This document shows, piece after piece, positions 33,558 through 42,868 of a stretch of 64,000 bases of DNA (positions are counted from its first letter, which is position 1; every line of letters begins with the position of its first letter). Location of the stretch: the NCBI RefSeq assembly GCF_013761175.1, contig NZ_JACDUR010000008.1:578546-642545 (forward strand). Reading direction: 5' to 3'. Origin of the DNA: Nonomuraea soli. Its GTDB lineage: Bacteria; Actinomycetota; Actinomycetes; Streptosporangiales; Streptosporangiaceae. The notes under the pieces are model-generated. The model did not search any database. It saw only the letters and a list, made by a program, of their open reading frames with translations, and had not been told where the DNA came from. Both the position numbers and the translations under genes were made by a program.

Positions 33558-36500
33558 AGCCGGCCTCGCTTCCTGCGTTGGTCGGACCGCTGGCGGCGCG
33601 CCTGCGCCCGCTGGTCGGCCCGGTTGAGAAGGGGTGCGCCCGCGTCGCCGTCGAGGTAGCTCGCCAGCGCGCGGACGGTCGTGTGCTGAAAGAGGTCCAC
33701 CACCGCGGGCCGCCGCCCGGTCCGCGCGGTCAGGCGGTCCTGGACCACGAGCAGGGCCATGGAGGTACCGCCCGCGTCGAAGAAGTTGTCGGCCACGCCG
33801 ACCGACTCGCGGCCGAGCACCTCGCACCAGATGGCGGCGACGAGCTGCTCGGTCTCGGTGACGGCGGTGCCGCCCCTGGAGGCGGGACGTTCTGGCAGGG
33901 CGGGCGAGAGGATCCCGGCCCGCAGCGACTCCAGGCCGTCGGCCCGCAGGCCGGCGACCGGCCGCGACGGCTCGCGTGTGCCCTGCTCCAGCAGCGCGGC
34001 GTAGGCCGCGACCAGCGTCTCGATCCTGGAGCGGTCGAACAGGTCGGTGTTGTAGACGCAGTCGACGGCGTGGCCGCCGTCGCGCTCGGCCACGTAGACG
34101 GTCAGGTCGAACGGCGAGCCGGGCTGGCCGGCCTCCAGGCTGCCCGCCGCCACCTCCGGCAGGTCCAGGTGCGGCGGGGGGAAGTTGTAGACGTTGAACA
34201 GCACCTGCACCAGCGGCGGGCGGCGCGGGTCGCGGGGCAGCGCGAGCGCCTCGACCACCGTCTCCAGCGTGGCGCCCGGGTGGGCCAGCGCCGACAGCAG
34301 CTCGTCGGAGGCGGCTTCCACCCGCTCGGCGAAGCTGTCCCCTTCGCCCATGCGCAGCCGCAGCGGGGTGATCTCGACGAAGAAGCCGACCAGGTCCTGG
34401 AAGGCTTCGTGGCGCCGGTCGTCGATCGGCGTGCCGATCACCAGGTCGTCGCGGCCCGTGACGCGCCGCAGCAGCTCGCCCAGCCCGGCCAGGAGCACCG
34501 CGGGCACGGTGACGCCCAGCTCGCGGGCGCAGGAGGAGACGTCGGCGGCCAGCCGGCGGGTGACCATCGCGCCGCTGTAGGTCTGCGCGGGCGGCCTGGG
34601 CCGGTCGCCGGGCAGCTCCAGCACGGTGGCGGCGCCCGCCAGGTGCTCACGCCACCAGGTCAGGTCCGCGGGGCCGCGCCGCCCGTCCCTGGCGGCGCGC
34701 CAGGCGGCGTAGTCGGCGAAGGAGGCCGGGGGAGTCTCCAGCGGTCCGTGGCGGTAGGCGCGCGACAGGTCCTCCAGCAGGGGCCGCTGCGACCAGCCGT
34801 CGAACACCGCGTGGTGGAAGGTCAGCACGAGCACGTGGTCGTCGTGGTCGCGCCGTACGAGCACAGCACGCCACAGCGGCCCGGTGGCCAGCTCGAAACG
34901 GTGCCCCGCCTCGGCCTGGACGATCTCGTCCAGCTCGCCGGTGGTCACCATGAACGGCGCGTCGCCCGGCGGGTCCACCTCGACGTACGGCAGGCCGCCC
35001 GTGTCGGGCACCCGCCAGCGCAGCACCTCGTGCCTGGCCGCCACCGCGGCCAGCGCCTTGCCGAGCACCTCCGCGTCCAGCGGTCCGCGCAGGTGCTCGA
35101 CGATCTGGATGTTGTAGGCCGAGCTGTCGGGGGCGAGCTTGTCGAGGAACCACAACCTGCGCTGGGCCGGGGTCAGCGCGGGTGCGCTGCCGTGCGGCAG
35201 CGGTTCGGCCCGCCCGAGCGCCCGCACGACGCCGGCCAGGGTCCGCTCCGCGTAGACGTCCTCGACGGCGACGGACCTGTCCAGCTCCGACCTGATCGCC
35301 GCGACGAGCGCCATGACGCTGATGGAGTCGCCGCCGCGGGCGAAGAAGTCGTCGTCCAGGCCGGCGGTGGCGGTGCCCAGGACCCGCTGCCAGATGGCGG
35401 CGACACGCCGTTCGAGATCGCTCTCTGGCGCCCGGAGCGCCCGTTCCTCACGCAGCGCGGCGGTGTCGACCTTTCCCGAAGCCAGCAGGGGCAGCTCGGG
35501 CAGGAGCACCACCCTGGAGGGCAGCATGGCGCCGGTCAGCCGCTGGGCGCAGTGCTCCAGCACCTCCTCGGCGGTCGCGGTGGCCGGGGTGCAGAAGGCG
35601 ACCAGCCTGCCCTCGACCAGTTCGACGACGGCGTGGGCGAGCTGGGGATGGGCCCGCAGCACGGTCTCCACCTCGCCGATCTCCACCCGCTGGCCGCGGA
35701 TCTTGACCTGCCGGTCGGCGCGGCCGAGGAACAGCAGCTCCCCGTCGTCCTGCAGAACCACCAGGTCGCCCGTGCGATACAGCCGCGCCCCAGGCTCGCC
35801 CCACGGGTCGGGCACGAACCGCTCCGCCGTCAGGGCGGGCCGTCCGAGGTAGCCCCTGGCCAGCCCGGGGCCGCCGATGAGCAGCTCGCCCGGCTGCCCT
35901 GGCGGCACCGGGCGCAGGTCGTCGTCGACGACGTGCAGGTGATGGCCGCCGAAGGCACGCCCGAACGGCAGGGGACGCGTCCAGCTTCCGCCGGTCTCGA
36001 ACGCGGCCACGCACACCGTTGCCTCGGTCGGGCCGTAGGCGTTCAGGAACCGCCTGCCGCCCGCCGACCAGCGTTCGACCTGCTCGGGGCCGGGGGCCTC
36101 GGCTCCGGTCATCATCACCCGCATCGACGGCAGTCCGTCGGGGTCGAGCAGCGGCAGCAGCGGCACGGGCAGGGTGGCGAAGGTGACCTCGTGGGCGGCG
36201 GCGAAACGCTGCGTCCTGGCGGCGTCCCTGCGGTCGTGCTCGCCGACCAGCATGAGGGTGCCGCCGGCCGCCAGCGTCACCATGAGCTCGGAGACCGAGA
36301 CGTCGAACAGCAGGCTGGTGAAGCCGAGCGTCCTGGTGTCGTGGCCGGCGCCGACCAGGGCGCCGCAGTTCTCGGCGAAGGCCGACATGGCGGCGTGGCT
36401 GATCATCACGCCCTTGGGGCGCCCGGTGGAACCCGAGGTGTGCAGGACGTAGGCCAGGTGGCCGGGGCCCGCCGGGCAGCCGGAGGACATCGGTGAGCCA

Positions 36501-36874
36501 GGGACGTCGCCGACGCGGACCAGGTGCTCGGCCGTCACCGATCCCGCGGTCTCGTCGTCGACGACGATGACGTCCAGCCCGGCGTCGGCGACGATCTCGG
36601 CCCGGCGCGCGGGCGGCCCGTCGGGGTCGAGCGGCACGAAGGCCCCGCCCGCCAGCAGCACGCCGAGCAGGCCCGTCACCATCGACGGTGTGCGCCGCAG
36701 GCACACGCCCACCAGCCGGTCGGGTCCGACGCCGAGCTCGCCCAGCCTTCCGGCCAGCGCTCGCATCCCGGCCGCCAGCTCGCCGTAGGTGACCACCTGC
36801 TCCCACTGGCGTACGGCCGGCGCGTCCGGGCGCCGCGCGGCGTGCTCCAGCACCAGATCGGGAAGCGATCTCAT
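33554..36874 (-). CDS. NRPS A-T-C-T protein
   Basis: 1106 residues. Adenylation domain 1-490 (YVLHTSGSTGRPKGV, LNAYGPTEATV, YRTGDLVVLQDDGEL, SGKVDTAAL). First carrier GGDSIS, Ser517. Condensation domain about 550-970 with intact HHAVFDGW (His687-688). Second carrier GGTSMA, Ser1038. The second carrier has no adenylation domain of its own, so it must be loaded by the condensation reaction's downstream partner or in trans, for example by the terminal A-T protein. The C-terminus is very basic (Q-R-R-K-R-G type), possibly a docking tail for the PKS encoded next. Start by ATGA overlap. Confidence 0.88.
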   Translation of the reverse strand: MRSLPDLVLEHAARRPDAPAVRQWEQVVTYGELAAGMRALAGRLGELGVGPDRLVGVCLRRTPSMVTGLLGVLLAGGAFVPLDPDGPPARRAEIVADAGLDVIVVDDETAGSVTAEHLVRVGDVPGSPMSSGCPAGPGHLAYVLHTSGSTGRPKGVMISHAAMSAFAENCGALVGAGHDTRTLGFTSLLFDVSVSELMVTLAAGGTLMLVGEHDRRDAARTQRFAAAHEVTFATLPVPLLPLLDPDGLPSMRVMMTGAEAPGPEQVERWSAGGRRFLNAYGPTEATVCVAAFETGGSWTRPLPFGRAFGGHHLHVVDDDLRPVPPGQPGELLIGGPGLARGYLGRPALTAERFVPDPWGEPGARLYRTGDLVVLQDDGELLFLGRADRQVKIRGQRVEIGEVETVLRAHPQLAHAVVELVEGRLVAFCTPATATAEEVLEHCAQRLTGAMLPSRVVLLPELPLLASGKVDTAALREERALRAPESDLERRVAAIWQRVLGTATAGLDDDFFARGGDSISVMALVAAIRSELDRSVAVEDVYAERTLAGVVRALGRAEPLPHGSAPALTPAQRRLWFLDKLAPDSSAYNIQIVEHLRGPLDAEVLGKALAAVAARHEVLRWRVPDTGGLPYVEVDPPGDAPFMVTTGELDEIVQAEAGHRFELATGPLWRAVLVRRDHDDHVLVLTFHHAVFDGWSQRPLLEDLSRAYRHGPLETPPASFADYAAWRAARDGRRGPADLTWWREHLAGAATVLELPGDRPRPPAQTYSGAMVTRRLAADVSSCARELGVTVPAVLLAGLGELLRRVTGRDDLVIGTPIDDRRHEAFQDLVGFFVEITPLRLRMGEGDSFAERVEAASDELLSALAHPGATLETVVEALALPRDPRRPPLVQVLFNVYNFPPPHLDLPEVAAGSLEAGQPGSPFDLTVYVAERDGGHAVDCVYNTDLFDRSRIETLVAAYAALLEQGTREPSRPVAGLRADGLESLRAGILSPALPERPASRGGTAVTETEQLVAAIWCEVLGRESVGVADNFFDAGGTSMALLVVQDRLTARTGRRPAVVDLFQHTTVRALASYLDGDAGAPLLNRADQRAQARRQRSDQRRKRGRL

Positions 36875-39864
36875 GACTGTGCCCCCAGAGGGTCGGTGGT
36901 GTGCAGGCGGAGTTCGGTGAAGTAGTGGCGCCCCTGCGCGTCGGTCAGCCACGCCTGCTCGGGGCCGGGCAGCATCTCGGTGACCACCAGGCGGGTGCCG
37001 GGGTCGCCCGCCCTGCGCACCATGGCGCACAGCAGCGCCGCGTAGACGGGGCTGCCCAGGTCCACGTAGGTCGGCTTGATCTCGGTGGCGAGCTTGACGT
37101 ACACCCGCTCGGGCAGCCCCAGCGCGCGCCTCCAGGCCCGCACCGCCAGGTAGGCCTCCCGCTCCGAGCGCACCCCGGCCAGCCCCGACTCTCCCGCGGT
37201 GGTGCGCCAGGTCTCGCGTCCCACCACCAGCCGGTCGATGGTCAGGCGCGGGGTGTGGCCGCGCGCGGCGGTGAGCTTGAAGCCGTCGACCGCGTGCATC
37301 GACACCAGGCCGGCGAACATCTCCAGCAGCGGCCTGCGCCGGCCGTCGGGCCAGCGGGCGACCAGCTCGCCCTCCTCCTCGGCGACCAGCACCGCGGCGG
37401 CCGGCAGCAGCCGGTCGGGGTCGGCGCCTGGCGCCGCCGCCCAGCCGAGCTGCCGGTCGGTCGGGCCGTCGAGGTCGCCCGCCATGCGGCCGGTGTGGCG
37501 CGGCCACTCCTCCGGAGCCAGCGGGCGCACCCGGTCGGGCCCCAGGTCGGTGGCCATGGCCCGGCGCAGCGCCTCGGGATCGTGGTGGGCCCGGGTGAAC
37601 ACGGCGCAGTCGAAGGTGGGCCAGGCGGCGTGCAGCTCGCCGAGCACGACCAAGAAGTCGCCGTTGTTGATGGCTTCGGCGCTCTCGGCGCAGATCTGCA
37701 GGTCGGGGCTGTGCAGGCGGGCCGTCGACCAGCCGGGACGCGCCGCGGGGAAGGCCCTCGCGATCGCCTCGGACAGGCCCGCGGCGGTGAAGCGCAGTTC
37801 CCGGCCCGAGACGTCGCCGGCCAGGCCGAACACCTCCGACCAGCGGGCGGCGAACTCGGCCGCCACGGTGTCCACGGGACGCGGCCCGGTGCCGAACAGC
37901 GCGCCCTGCGCCAGGAACCACAGGTCGGCCAGGCGCACCTGCTCGTCCCCGTTGCGCAGTTCCTCATACAGCTCACGCAGCGCCGCGCCGTAGGCCGAGG
38001 CCAGCTCGGCGCTCAGCCAGCGGGCGGCGCGCAGCAGCAGCGCCAGCGGCTCGGCCAGGACGTCGAGGACGGGGCCGCCGAAGGAGACGTCCACGTCGCG
38101 GGTGGTGTCCTCGTAGACCAGGCCGCGCCCGGCGTAGGTCTGCCCGGCCTTGCGCTGCGGCGGCAGCCCGGTGACGTCGGAGAACTCGGCGTCGAGGGCG
38201 TCGAGCGCCTCGCGCAGCTCGTGCGGGTCTCCCGCGGCGTGCGCCACCCGGTCGCGGGCCGCGCACAACCGCTCCAGCCCGTCGAGTGCCTGCCGGTGCC
38301 CGGCGGAGTCGCCGTGCGTGAGAAGGGCGCGCAGCCGCACCTCGCAGTCGGGTTCCTGCGGCAGCTCTCCCCACGACAGCAGGCCGCGCTCGTGCAGGCG
38401 TTCCAGCAGCACCATCGCGTCGGCCGGGGTGCGGATGCCCGCCTGGCCCGCCGCCTCGGCGGCCACCTTCTCCGCGCTGCGCCGCCCGTCGCACAGGGCC
38501 AGCGTGGCCGCCTCGGGCGCCGACAGCTGGAGCGGCGGGTGGGCGGGCCGGTGCAGCAGCCGCTCCTCGAGCCACAGGTGGGGCTGGAGCGCGACCGGCA
38601 GCGTGGGCCGCACGGCGGGATCGGCGGCGACGCGCGCGGCATAGGCGCGGATCGCCCAGTCCTCGAAGCCCACCCGGCGCTCGCGCAGCAGGCCGGGTCC
38701 GGGCGCCAGGGTGATCGCCGGGGCGTCGGGGTCGATCCTGGTCCAGGCGACGGGGCCGAAGAAGCCGATGGTCTCGTTCTTGGCGCAGTAGCGCTGCCAG
38801 TACTTGGCCAGCATCAGCTCGCGCGAGCGGCGGCGGTGGTTGCGCGGCCCCGGCGTGGCCAGGCCGTCGAGCGAGGGGAGCATCGTGCGGTTCTGCCAGG
38901 TCAGAGCCTCGCGCAGGAGCGGATCGGCGGCCAGCTCCGTGGCCTGGGCGGCGCAGACCTCGACCGCGGCGTCGAAGGCCGCCTCGAAGTGCTCGCGTAA
39001 CCCGTCGCCCGCCAGGAACGCGTCGGCCGCGCGGGCGGCCTCGGGCGCGGTGAACAGCTCCAGCCCCTCGGCGGGGAAGCCGGTGCTGCGCAGGATCGCC
39101 TCTCGCCACACCGACCAGCCGGTGTCGCCCAGCGGCGTCAGGTGCGGCCGCTCCAGCAGGTCGGCGGCGACCGCGGTGAGGATCCGTTCCATGGACCCGT
39201 GCAGGAAGAAGTGCCCGCCCGGCTCCACGTGCAGGCGGAACCCGGCGCCGGTGTGCGTCGCCCAGTGGCCCATCACCTCGGTGACCGGGTCGTCGGCGCC
39301 GCCGAAGGCGGTGATCGGCACCGGCAGCGGCTCCTCGGCCGTGAACCGGTGGTCGTGGAGCCAGAGGAAATCGGCGCGCAGCGTCGGCAGCACCACAGCC
39401 AGCAGCTCGGGGGAGTCGAGCACCTCCTGCGGCATGCCGCCCAGCTCGGTCAGTCCCGCCAGCAGGTCCTCGTCGGAGGCGTGCGCCAGCCCGTCGAGGG
39501 GCTCCACCAGGTCGGGCGGGCGGCATCCGCCCAGGTAGAACCGCTCGGGCAGACGCGCCTGCCGCCGCCGCAGCTCCCTGATCAGCTCGAACCCGACGCG
39601 CCCGCCCATCGAATGCCCGTACAGGGCGTACGGACGGTCGGCGCGGGCGACGATCCGCTCCGCCAGCTCGCCCACGTCCAGGGCGGCGGGCTCGGAGTAG
39701 CGGTGCTCGCGGCCAGGCGGCACCACGGCGACGACCTCAAGGCCCGGGTCGGCGGCGGCCGCCCAGCCGCGGAAGGCCCCCGCGCCCGCCCCCGCGTACG
39801 GTAGGCAGAACAGCAGTGCCCGGGCCTGCGGCCTGGGCTGGGCGACGGTGAACCAGCGGCTCAC
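36871..39864 (-). CDS. Type II thioesterase fused to LanB-type dehydratase N-domain
   Basis: A 997-residue fusion. Residues 1-240 are a type II (RifR-like) thioesterase: LPYAGAGAG, GHSMGG (Ser85), GGADDP (Asp about 191), GGHFFLHG (His218). Residues about 248-997 are a full-length Lant_dehydr_N domain: WREAILRSTGFP, KYWQRYCAKNETIGFFGPVAW, and a C-terminal EIKPTYVDLGSPVYAALL block like that of the RiPP dehydratase. LanB N-domains use aminoacyl-tRNA to glutamylate Ser/Thr or, in PEARL enzymes, to extend peptides. No SpaB_C elimination domain is present. It lies inside the NRPS-PKS operon, so the substrate may be carrier-bound. GTG start overlaps the KS stop. Confidence 0.85.
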   Translation of the reverse strand: MSRWFTVAQPRPQARALLFCLPYAGAGAGAFRGWAAAADPGLEVVAVVPPGREHRYSEPAALDVGELAERIVARADRPYALYGHSMGGRVGFELIRELRRRQARLPERFYLGGCRPPDLVEPLDGLAHASDEDLLAGLTELGGMPQEVLDSPELLAVVLPTLRADFLWLHDHRFTAEEPLPVPITAFGGADDPVTEVMGHWATHTGAGFRLHVEPGGHFFLHGSMERILTAVAADLLERPHLTPLGDTGWSVWREAILRSTGFPAEGLELFTAPEAARAADAFLAGDGLREHFEAAFDAAVEVCAAQATELAADPLLREALTWQNRTMLPSLDGLATPGPRNHRRRSRELMLAKYWQRYCAKNETIGFFGPVAWTRIDPDAPAITLAPGPGLLRERRVGFEDWAIRAYAARVAADPAVRPTLPVALQPHLWLEERLLHRPAHPPLQLSAPEAATLALCDGRRSAEKVAAEAAGQAGIRTPADAMVLLERLHERGLLSWGELPQEPDCEVRLRALLTHGDSAGHRQALDGLERLCAARDRVAHAAGDPHELREALDALDAEFSDVTGLPPQRKAGQTYAGRGLVYEDTTRDVDVSFGGPVLDVLAEPLALLLRAARWLSAELASAYGAALRELYEELRNGDEQVRLADLWFLAQGALFGTGPRPVDTVAAEFAARWSEVFGLAGDVSGRELRFTAAGLSEAIARAFPAARPGWSTARLHSPDLQICAESAEAINNGDFLVVLGELHAAWPTFDCAVFTRAHHDPEALRRAMATDLGPDRVRPLAPEEWPRHTGRMAGDLDGPTDRQLGWAAAPGADPDRLLPAAAVLVAEEEGELVARWPDGRRRPLLEMFAGLVSMHAVDGFKLTAARGHTPRLTIDRLVVGRETWRTTAGESGLAGVRSEREAYLAVRAWRRALGLPERVYVKLATEIKPTYVDLGSPVYAALLCAMVRRAGDPGTRLVVTEMLPGPEQAWLTDAQGRHYFTELRLHTTDPLGAQS

Positions 39865-41495
39865 GACCCCACCTCGATCCAGTAACGCTCGCGTTGGAAG
39901 GGGTAACCGGGTAGCGGTATACGCCGCGCACCCGTTTCTGCCGGAGCGACATCGCCCTCGCCGGCCCGCCACGCCGTGGCCCGCGCCCGCAGCTCGGCCG
40001 GAGCGTCGCCGGGCAGGGCGTCCAGACCCGCCAGAAGGGCGCGCAGTCCCGCCACCGCCTCGGGCACGTCGCGGCAGAGCACCACCGCGCGCTCCTCGAA
40101 GGCACGCCGGCCCGCCAGCGTGTGCTCCACGTCGTCCAGGCGGCACGGAACGGCTTCCAGGAAGTCCGCCAGCGCTGTCAGGGCGTCGTCGAGCGCGGAG
40201 CGCGTGCGCGCCGACACCGGCAGCAGGCGCCATCCGCCGCTCTCGGGGGCGCGCTCGGGCTCGTCGAAATGCTCGACGATGACGTGGGCGTTCGTGCCGC
40301 CGAGCCCGAACGAGCTGACCCCTGCCCGCCGTACGTGCAGGTCGTGGTTCTTGACCGGCACGAAGAACGGCGAGGTGTCGAAGTCGATCTCCGGATTGGG
40401 CCGGGAGAAGTGCAGGTTGGCCGGAACGACGCCGTGCCGTACGGCCAGCACCGCCTTGACCAGCCCGGCCACGCCGGAGGCCGCGTCGAGGTTGCCCACG
40501 TTGGTCTTGACCGAGCCCACGGCGATCGAGCCCGGAGGCAGACCGGCGCCGAAGGCGCGTGACAGCGCTGCCATCTCGATGGCGTCGCCCGTGGTGGTGC
40601 CGCTGCCGTGCGCCTCGACGTAGCCGATGTCGGCGGGTGCCAGCTCGGCCCCGGCCAGCGCCTCGGCCACGACCATCGCCTGGCCGGAGAGCCCGGGGGC
40701 GGCGAAGCCCGCGCGGGCGGCGCCGTCGTTGGCCACGGCCCAGCCGCGCAGGACCGCGTAGACGTGGTCGCCGTCCTGCAGCGCGTCGTCGAGGCGCTTG
40801 AGCGCCAGCACCGCGACGCCGCTGCCGTAGGCCGCGCCCTTGCCGTCGGCGTCGAAGGCGCGGCAGCGCCCGTCGGGCGAGACCAGGCCGCCCGGCGTGT
40901 GGCGGAAGCGCGGCTCGGTGACGCTCACCCCGCCCGCCAGGGCCACGTCGCAGCGGAAGTCGAGCAGGTTCTGCGCCGCGATGCACACCGCCACCAGCGA
41001 GCTGGAGCAGGCGGTCTGCACGGCCATGGCCGGCCCGGTCAGGCCCAGCCGGTAGGCGGCCTGGGCGGTCAGGTAGTCGGCGGCCCACCCGGCGGGGTGG
41101 TTCCAGTCGCCGTCGAACTGCCTGAACAGGAAGTACCTGTTCGGCGAGGCTCCGGCGAAGACGCCGACCAGGCCGTCGAAGGACTCCGGGTCGCATCCGG
41201 AGTCCTCCAGCGCCAGCCAGGCCTGCTCCAGGAAGAGCCGCTGCTGCGGGTCCATGCGCAGCGCCTCCTCGCCGGGGACGCCGAAGAAGCCCGCGTCGAA
41301 CCCGGCCACCCCGTCGAGCCTGCCTCCGGCAGGCACCGAGCTGCCGGGCTCGATGCCCAGCTCGTGCAGCTCGTCAGCGGTGTAGTCGTGGACGGTGTCG
41401 GCCCCGTCGAGCAGGTTGCGCCAGAAGGCATGCACGTCTTGCGCGCCGGGGAATCGGCCCGCCATCCCCACGACGGCGACAGACAGCTCGCTCAC
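39861..41495 (-). CDS. Stand-alone ketosynthase lacking one catalytic His, no AT
   Basis: A 544-residue KS with the active Cys163 (TACSSS) and His296 (EAHGSG), but the second catalytic His of the NIGH motif is replaced (TNVGN, Asn335). After the KS domain (about 1-430) come about 115 residues that resemble the KS-AT linker and then jump to a post-AT linker (IPLPGYPFQRERYW). This looks as if an acyltransferase and carrier were deleted from a KS-AT module. Such changes are known in non-elongating ketosynthases that only transfer or gate chains. The GTG start overlaps the upstream stop. Confidence 0.83.
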   Translation of the reverse strand: MSELSVAVVGMAGRFPGAQDVHAFWRNLLDGADTVHDYTADELHELGIEPGSSVPAGGRLDGVAGFDAGFFGVPGEEALRMDPQQRLFLEQAWLALEDSGCDPESFDGLVGVFAGASPNRYFLFRQFDGDWNHPAGWAADYLTAQAAYRLGLTGPAMAVQTACSSSLVAVCIAAQNLLDFRCDVALAGGVSVTEPRFRHTPGGLVSPDGRCRAFDADGKGAAYGSGVAVLALKRLDDALQDGDHVYAVLRGWAVANDGAARAGFAAPGLSGQAMVVAEALAGAELAPADIGYVEAHGSGTTTGDAIEMAALSRAFGAGLPPGSIAVGSVKTNVGNLDAASGVAGLVKAVLAVRHGVVPANLHFSRPNPEIDFDTSPFFVPVKNHDLHVRRAGVSSFGLGGTNAHVIVEHFDEPERAPESGGWRLLPVSARTRSALDDALTALADFLEAVPCRLDDVEHTLAGRRAFEERAVVLCRDVPEAVAGLRALLAGLDALPGDAPAELRARATAWRAGEGDVAPAETGARRIPLPGYPFQRERYWIEVGS

Positions 41496-42853
41496 GGCCG
41501 CAGGACCGCCTCGGCGACGTCCTCGACCGACGCGACCGGGGTGGTCGCCTCCTGCTCCAGCAGCGTGTAGTCGGCGACGCCGTAGGAGCCGGAGCCGTGC
41601 ACGACGATGTCGCGGCCCTCCTCGACCAGGCCGCGGTCCACCGCGTTCAACACGCCGGTCATCGCCATGACCAGCGACCACTCGCGCAGCGTGCGCAGGT
41701 CGGCGGGCAGGGCGCAGCCGGTGGGGGCCAGCAGCTCGCGCAGCCGAGGGTAACGCTCGACGCACTCGGCCAGCGAGACCACGATGCCGTCGCCGCCGAA
41801 GCGGGCGATCAGGTCGTTCATGGCCGGGGAGGTGGCGGGCCTGTGGGTGTAGAAGGTCGGGTCGAGCACCTCGTGCGGGTCGTAGGTGACCTGCGGGAAG
41901 CGCGGGTCGGCCGACTGGGCGTACAGGCCGCGGCCGTCGGGCTGGAAGGCGGGCAGGTGCGAGCGGTCGAAGGAGTCGTGGCGCAGGCTGAGCACCATGT
42001 CGGGCGTGCCGAGGTGTTGCACCAGCAGCGTGGCGGGACGCGTGTCGGGCGAGGCCAGGCCGTCGTCCTCCAGAACGGCACGCCCCCGGTGGTAGCCGAG
42101 CATGCCGAAGGCGCTGGAGACGGCGTGGGCGTGCAGCCGGGGCGTGGCGCCGATCGGGTCGGCCTCGTGCTCGAAGAAGGCGCGGGCGGTGTCGGCCACC
42201 AGGTAGTTGGCCAGATCCAGGGAGTACCACAGGCGCCCGTCCACCTCGCCGCCGTGCTTGTCGGCGAACGCGCGGCCGATCGCCTTGACGTCCTCGGGCT
42301 CCTCGCCGGTGTAGAGCAGCAGCGGGTTGAGCGCGCGCAGCCCCGGGTCGGTTGACAGGCGGCTGGAGCGCAGCTTGGCCGCGCACGAGGCCGGGGCCAG
42401 GATCACCACGCGCAGCTGGTCGGGCTCGACCAGGCCGGTCTCGATCGCGCGCAGGACGGCGTCGCGCAGGGCGGTGCCCTTGTTGGCCGAGGTGGGGGAG
42501 AAGATCGTGACCGGCTCGCCGTACCGCCTGATGTACTCCACCGCCCGCGCCACGATCAGCAGCGAGGCGAAGGTCTTGGTGGTGCCGGTGCCCGGGTTGC
42601 GGGTCAGGTCGAGCAGGGTCAGCGCGTGCCCGCCGTACTGGCCCATGGGCTGCCAGGCGGCGGTGGCCACCGACAGGAACTCCCGCATCGGGCCGTCGAG
42701 CTCCGGCAGCAGGAAACCTGGTGAGAAGGCGGCGCCTTCGCGCACGGGCGAGGGGTCGTCGACGCACGCGGCGATGGAACGCGGCAGCCTGTCGTAGAAG
42801 TCGACGAGCAGGTTGGCGTGCCGGGTGGCGGGGGTGAGGACGGACTGGGTCAT
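41492..42853 (-). CDS. Fold-type II PLP-enzyme-like protein (threonine-synthase-like, possibly DUF6002)
   Basis: A 453-residue protein. NPGTGTTKTFASLL resembles the PLP-lysine motif of threonine synthase/cysteine synthase enzymes (P-T-G-S-F-K). SPTSANKGTALRDAV resembles their Asn/Gly-rich substrate loop, and SSAFGMLGYHRG a glycine cofactor loop. I recall such sequences as DUF6002 proteins in actinomycete natural-product clusters, but could not check. It may carry out beta- or gamma-replacement or elimination to make a nonproteinogenic amino acid. It lies between the dehydrogenase gene (15 nt gap) and the odd KS (overlap), so it is part of the pathway. Function is inferred weakly. Confidence 0.6.
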   Translation of the reverse strand: MTQSVLTPATRHANLLVDFYDRLPRSIAACVDDPSPVREGAAFSPGFLLPELDGPMREFLSVATAAWQPMGQYGGHALTLLDLTRNPGTGTTKTFASLLIVARAVEYIRRYGEPVTIFSPTSANKGTALRDAVLRAIETGLVEPDQLRVVILAPASCAAKLRSSRLSTDPGLRALNPLLLYTGEEPEDVKAIGRAFADKHGGEVDGRLWYSLDLANYLVADTARAFFEHEADPIGATPRLHAHAVSSAFGMLGYHRGRAVLEDDGLASPDTRPATLLVQHLGTPDMVLSLRHDSFDRSHLPAFQPDGRGLYAQSADPRFPQVTYDPHEVLDPTFYTHRPATSPAMNDLIARFGGDGIVVSLAECVERYPRLRELLAPTGCALPADLRTLREWSLVMAMTGVLNAVDRGLVEEGRDIVVHGSGSYGVADYTLLEQEATTPVASVEDVAEAVLRP

Positions 42854-42868
42854 GCTGGCGGACCTCGC

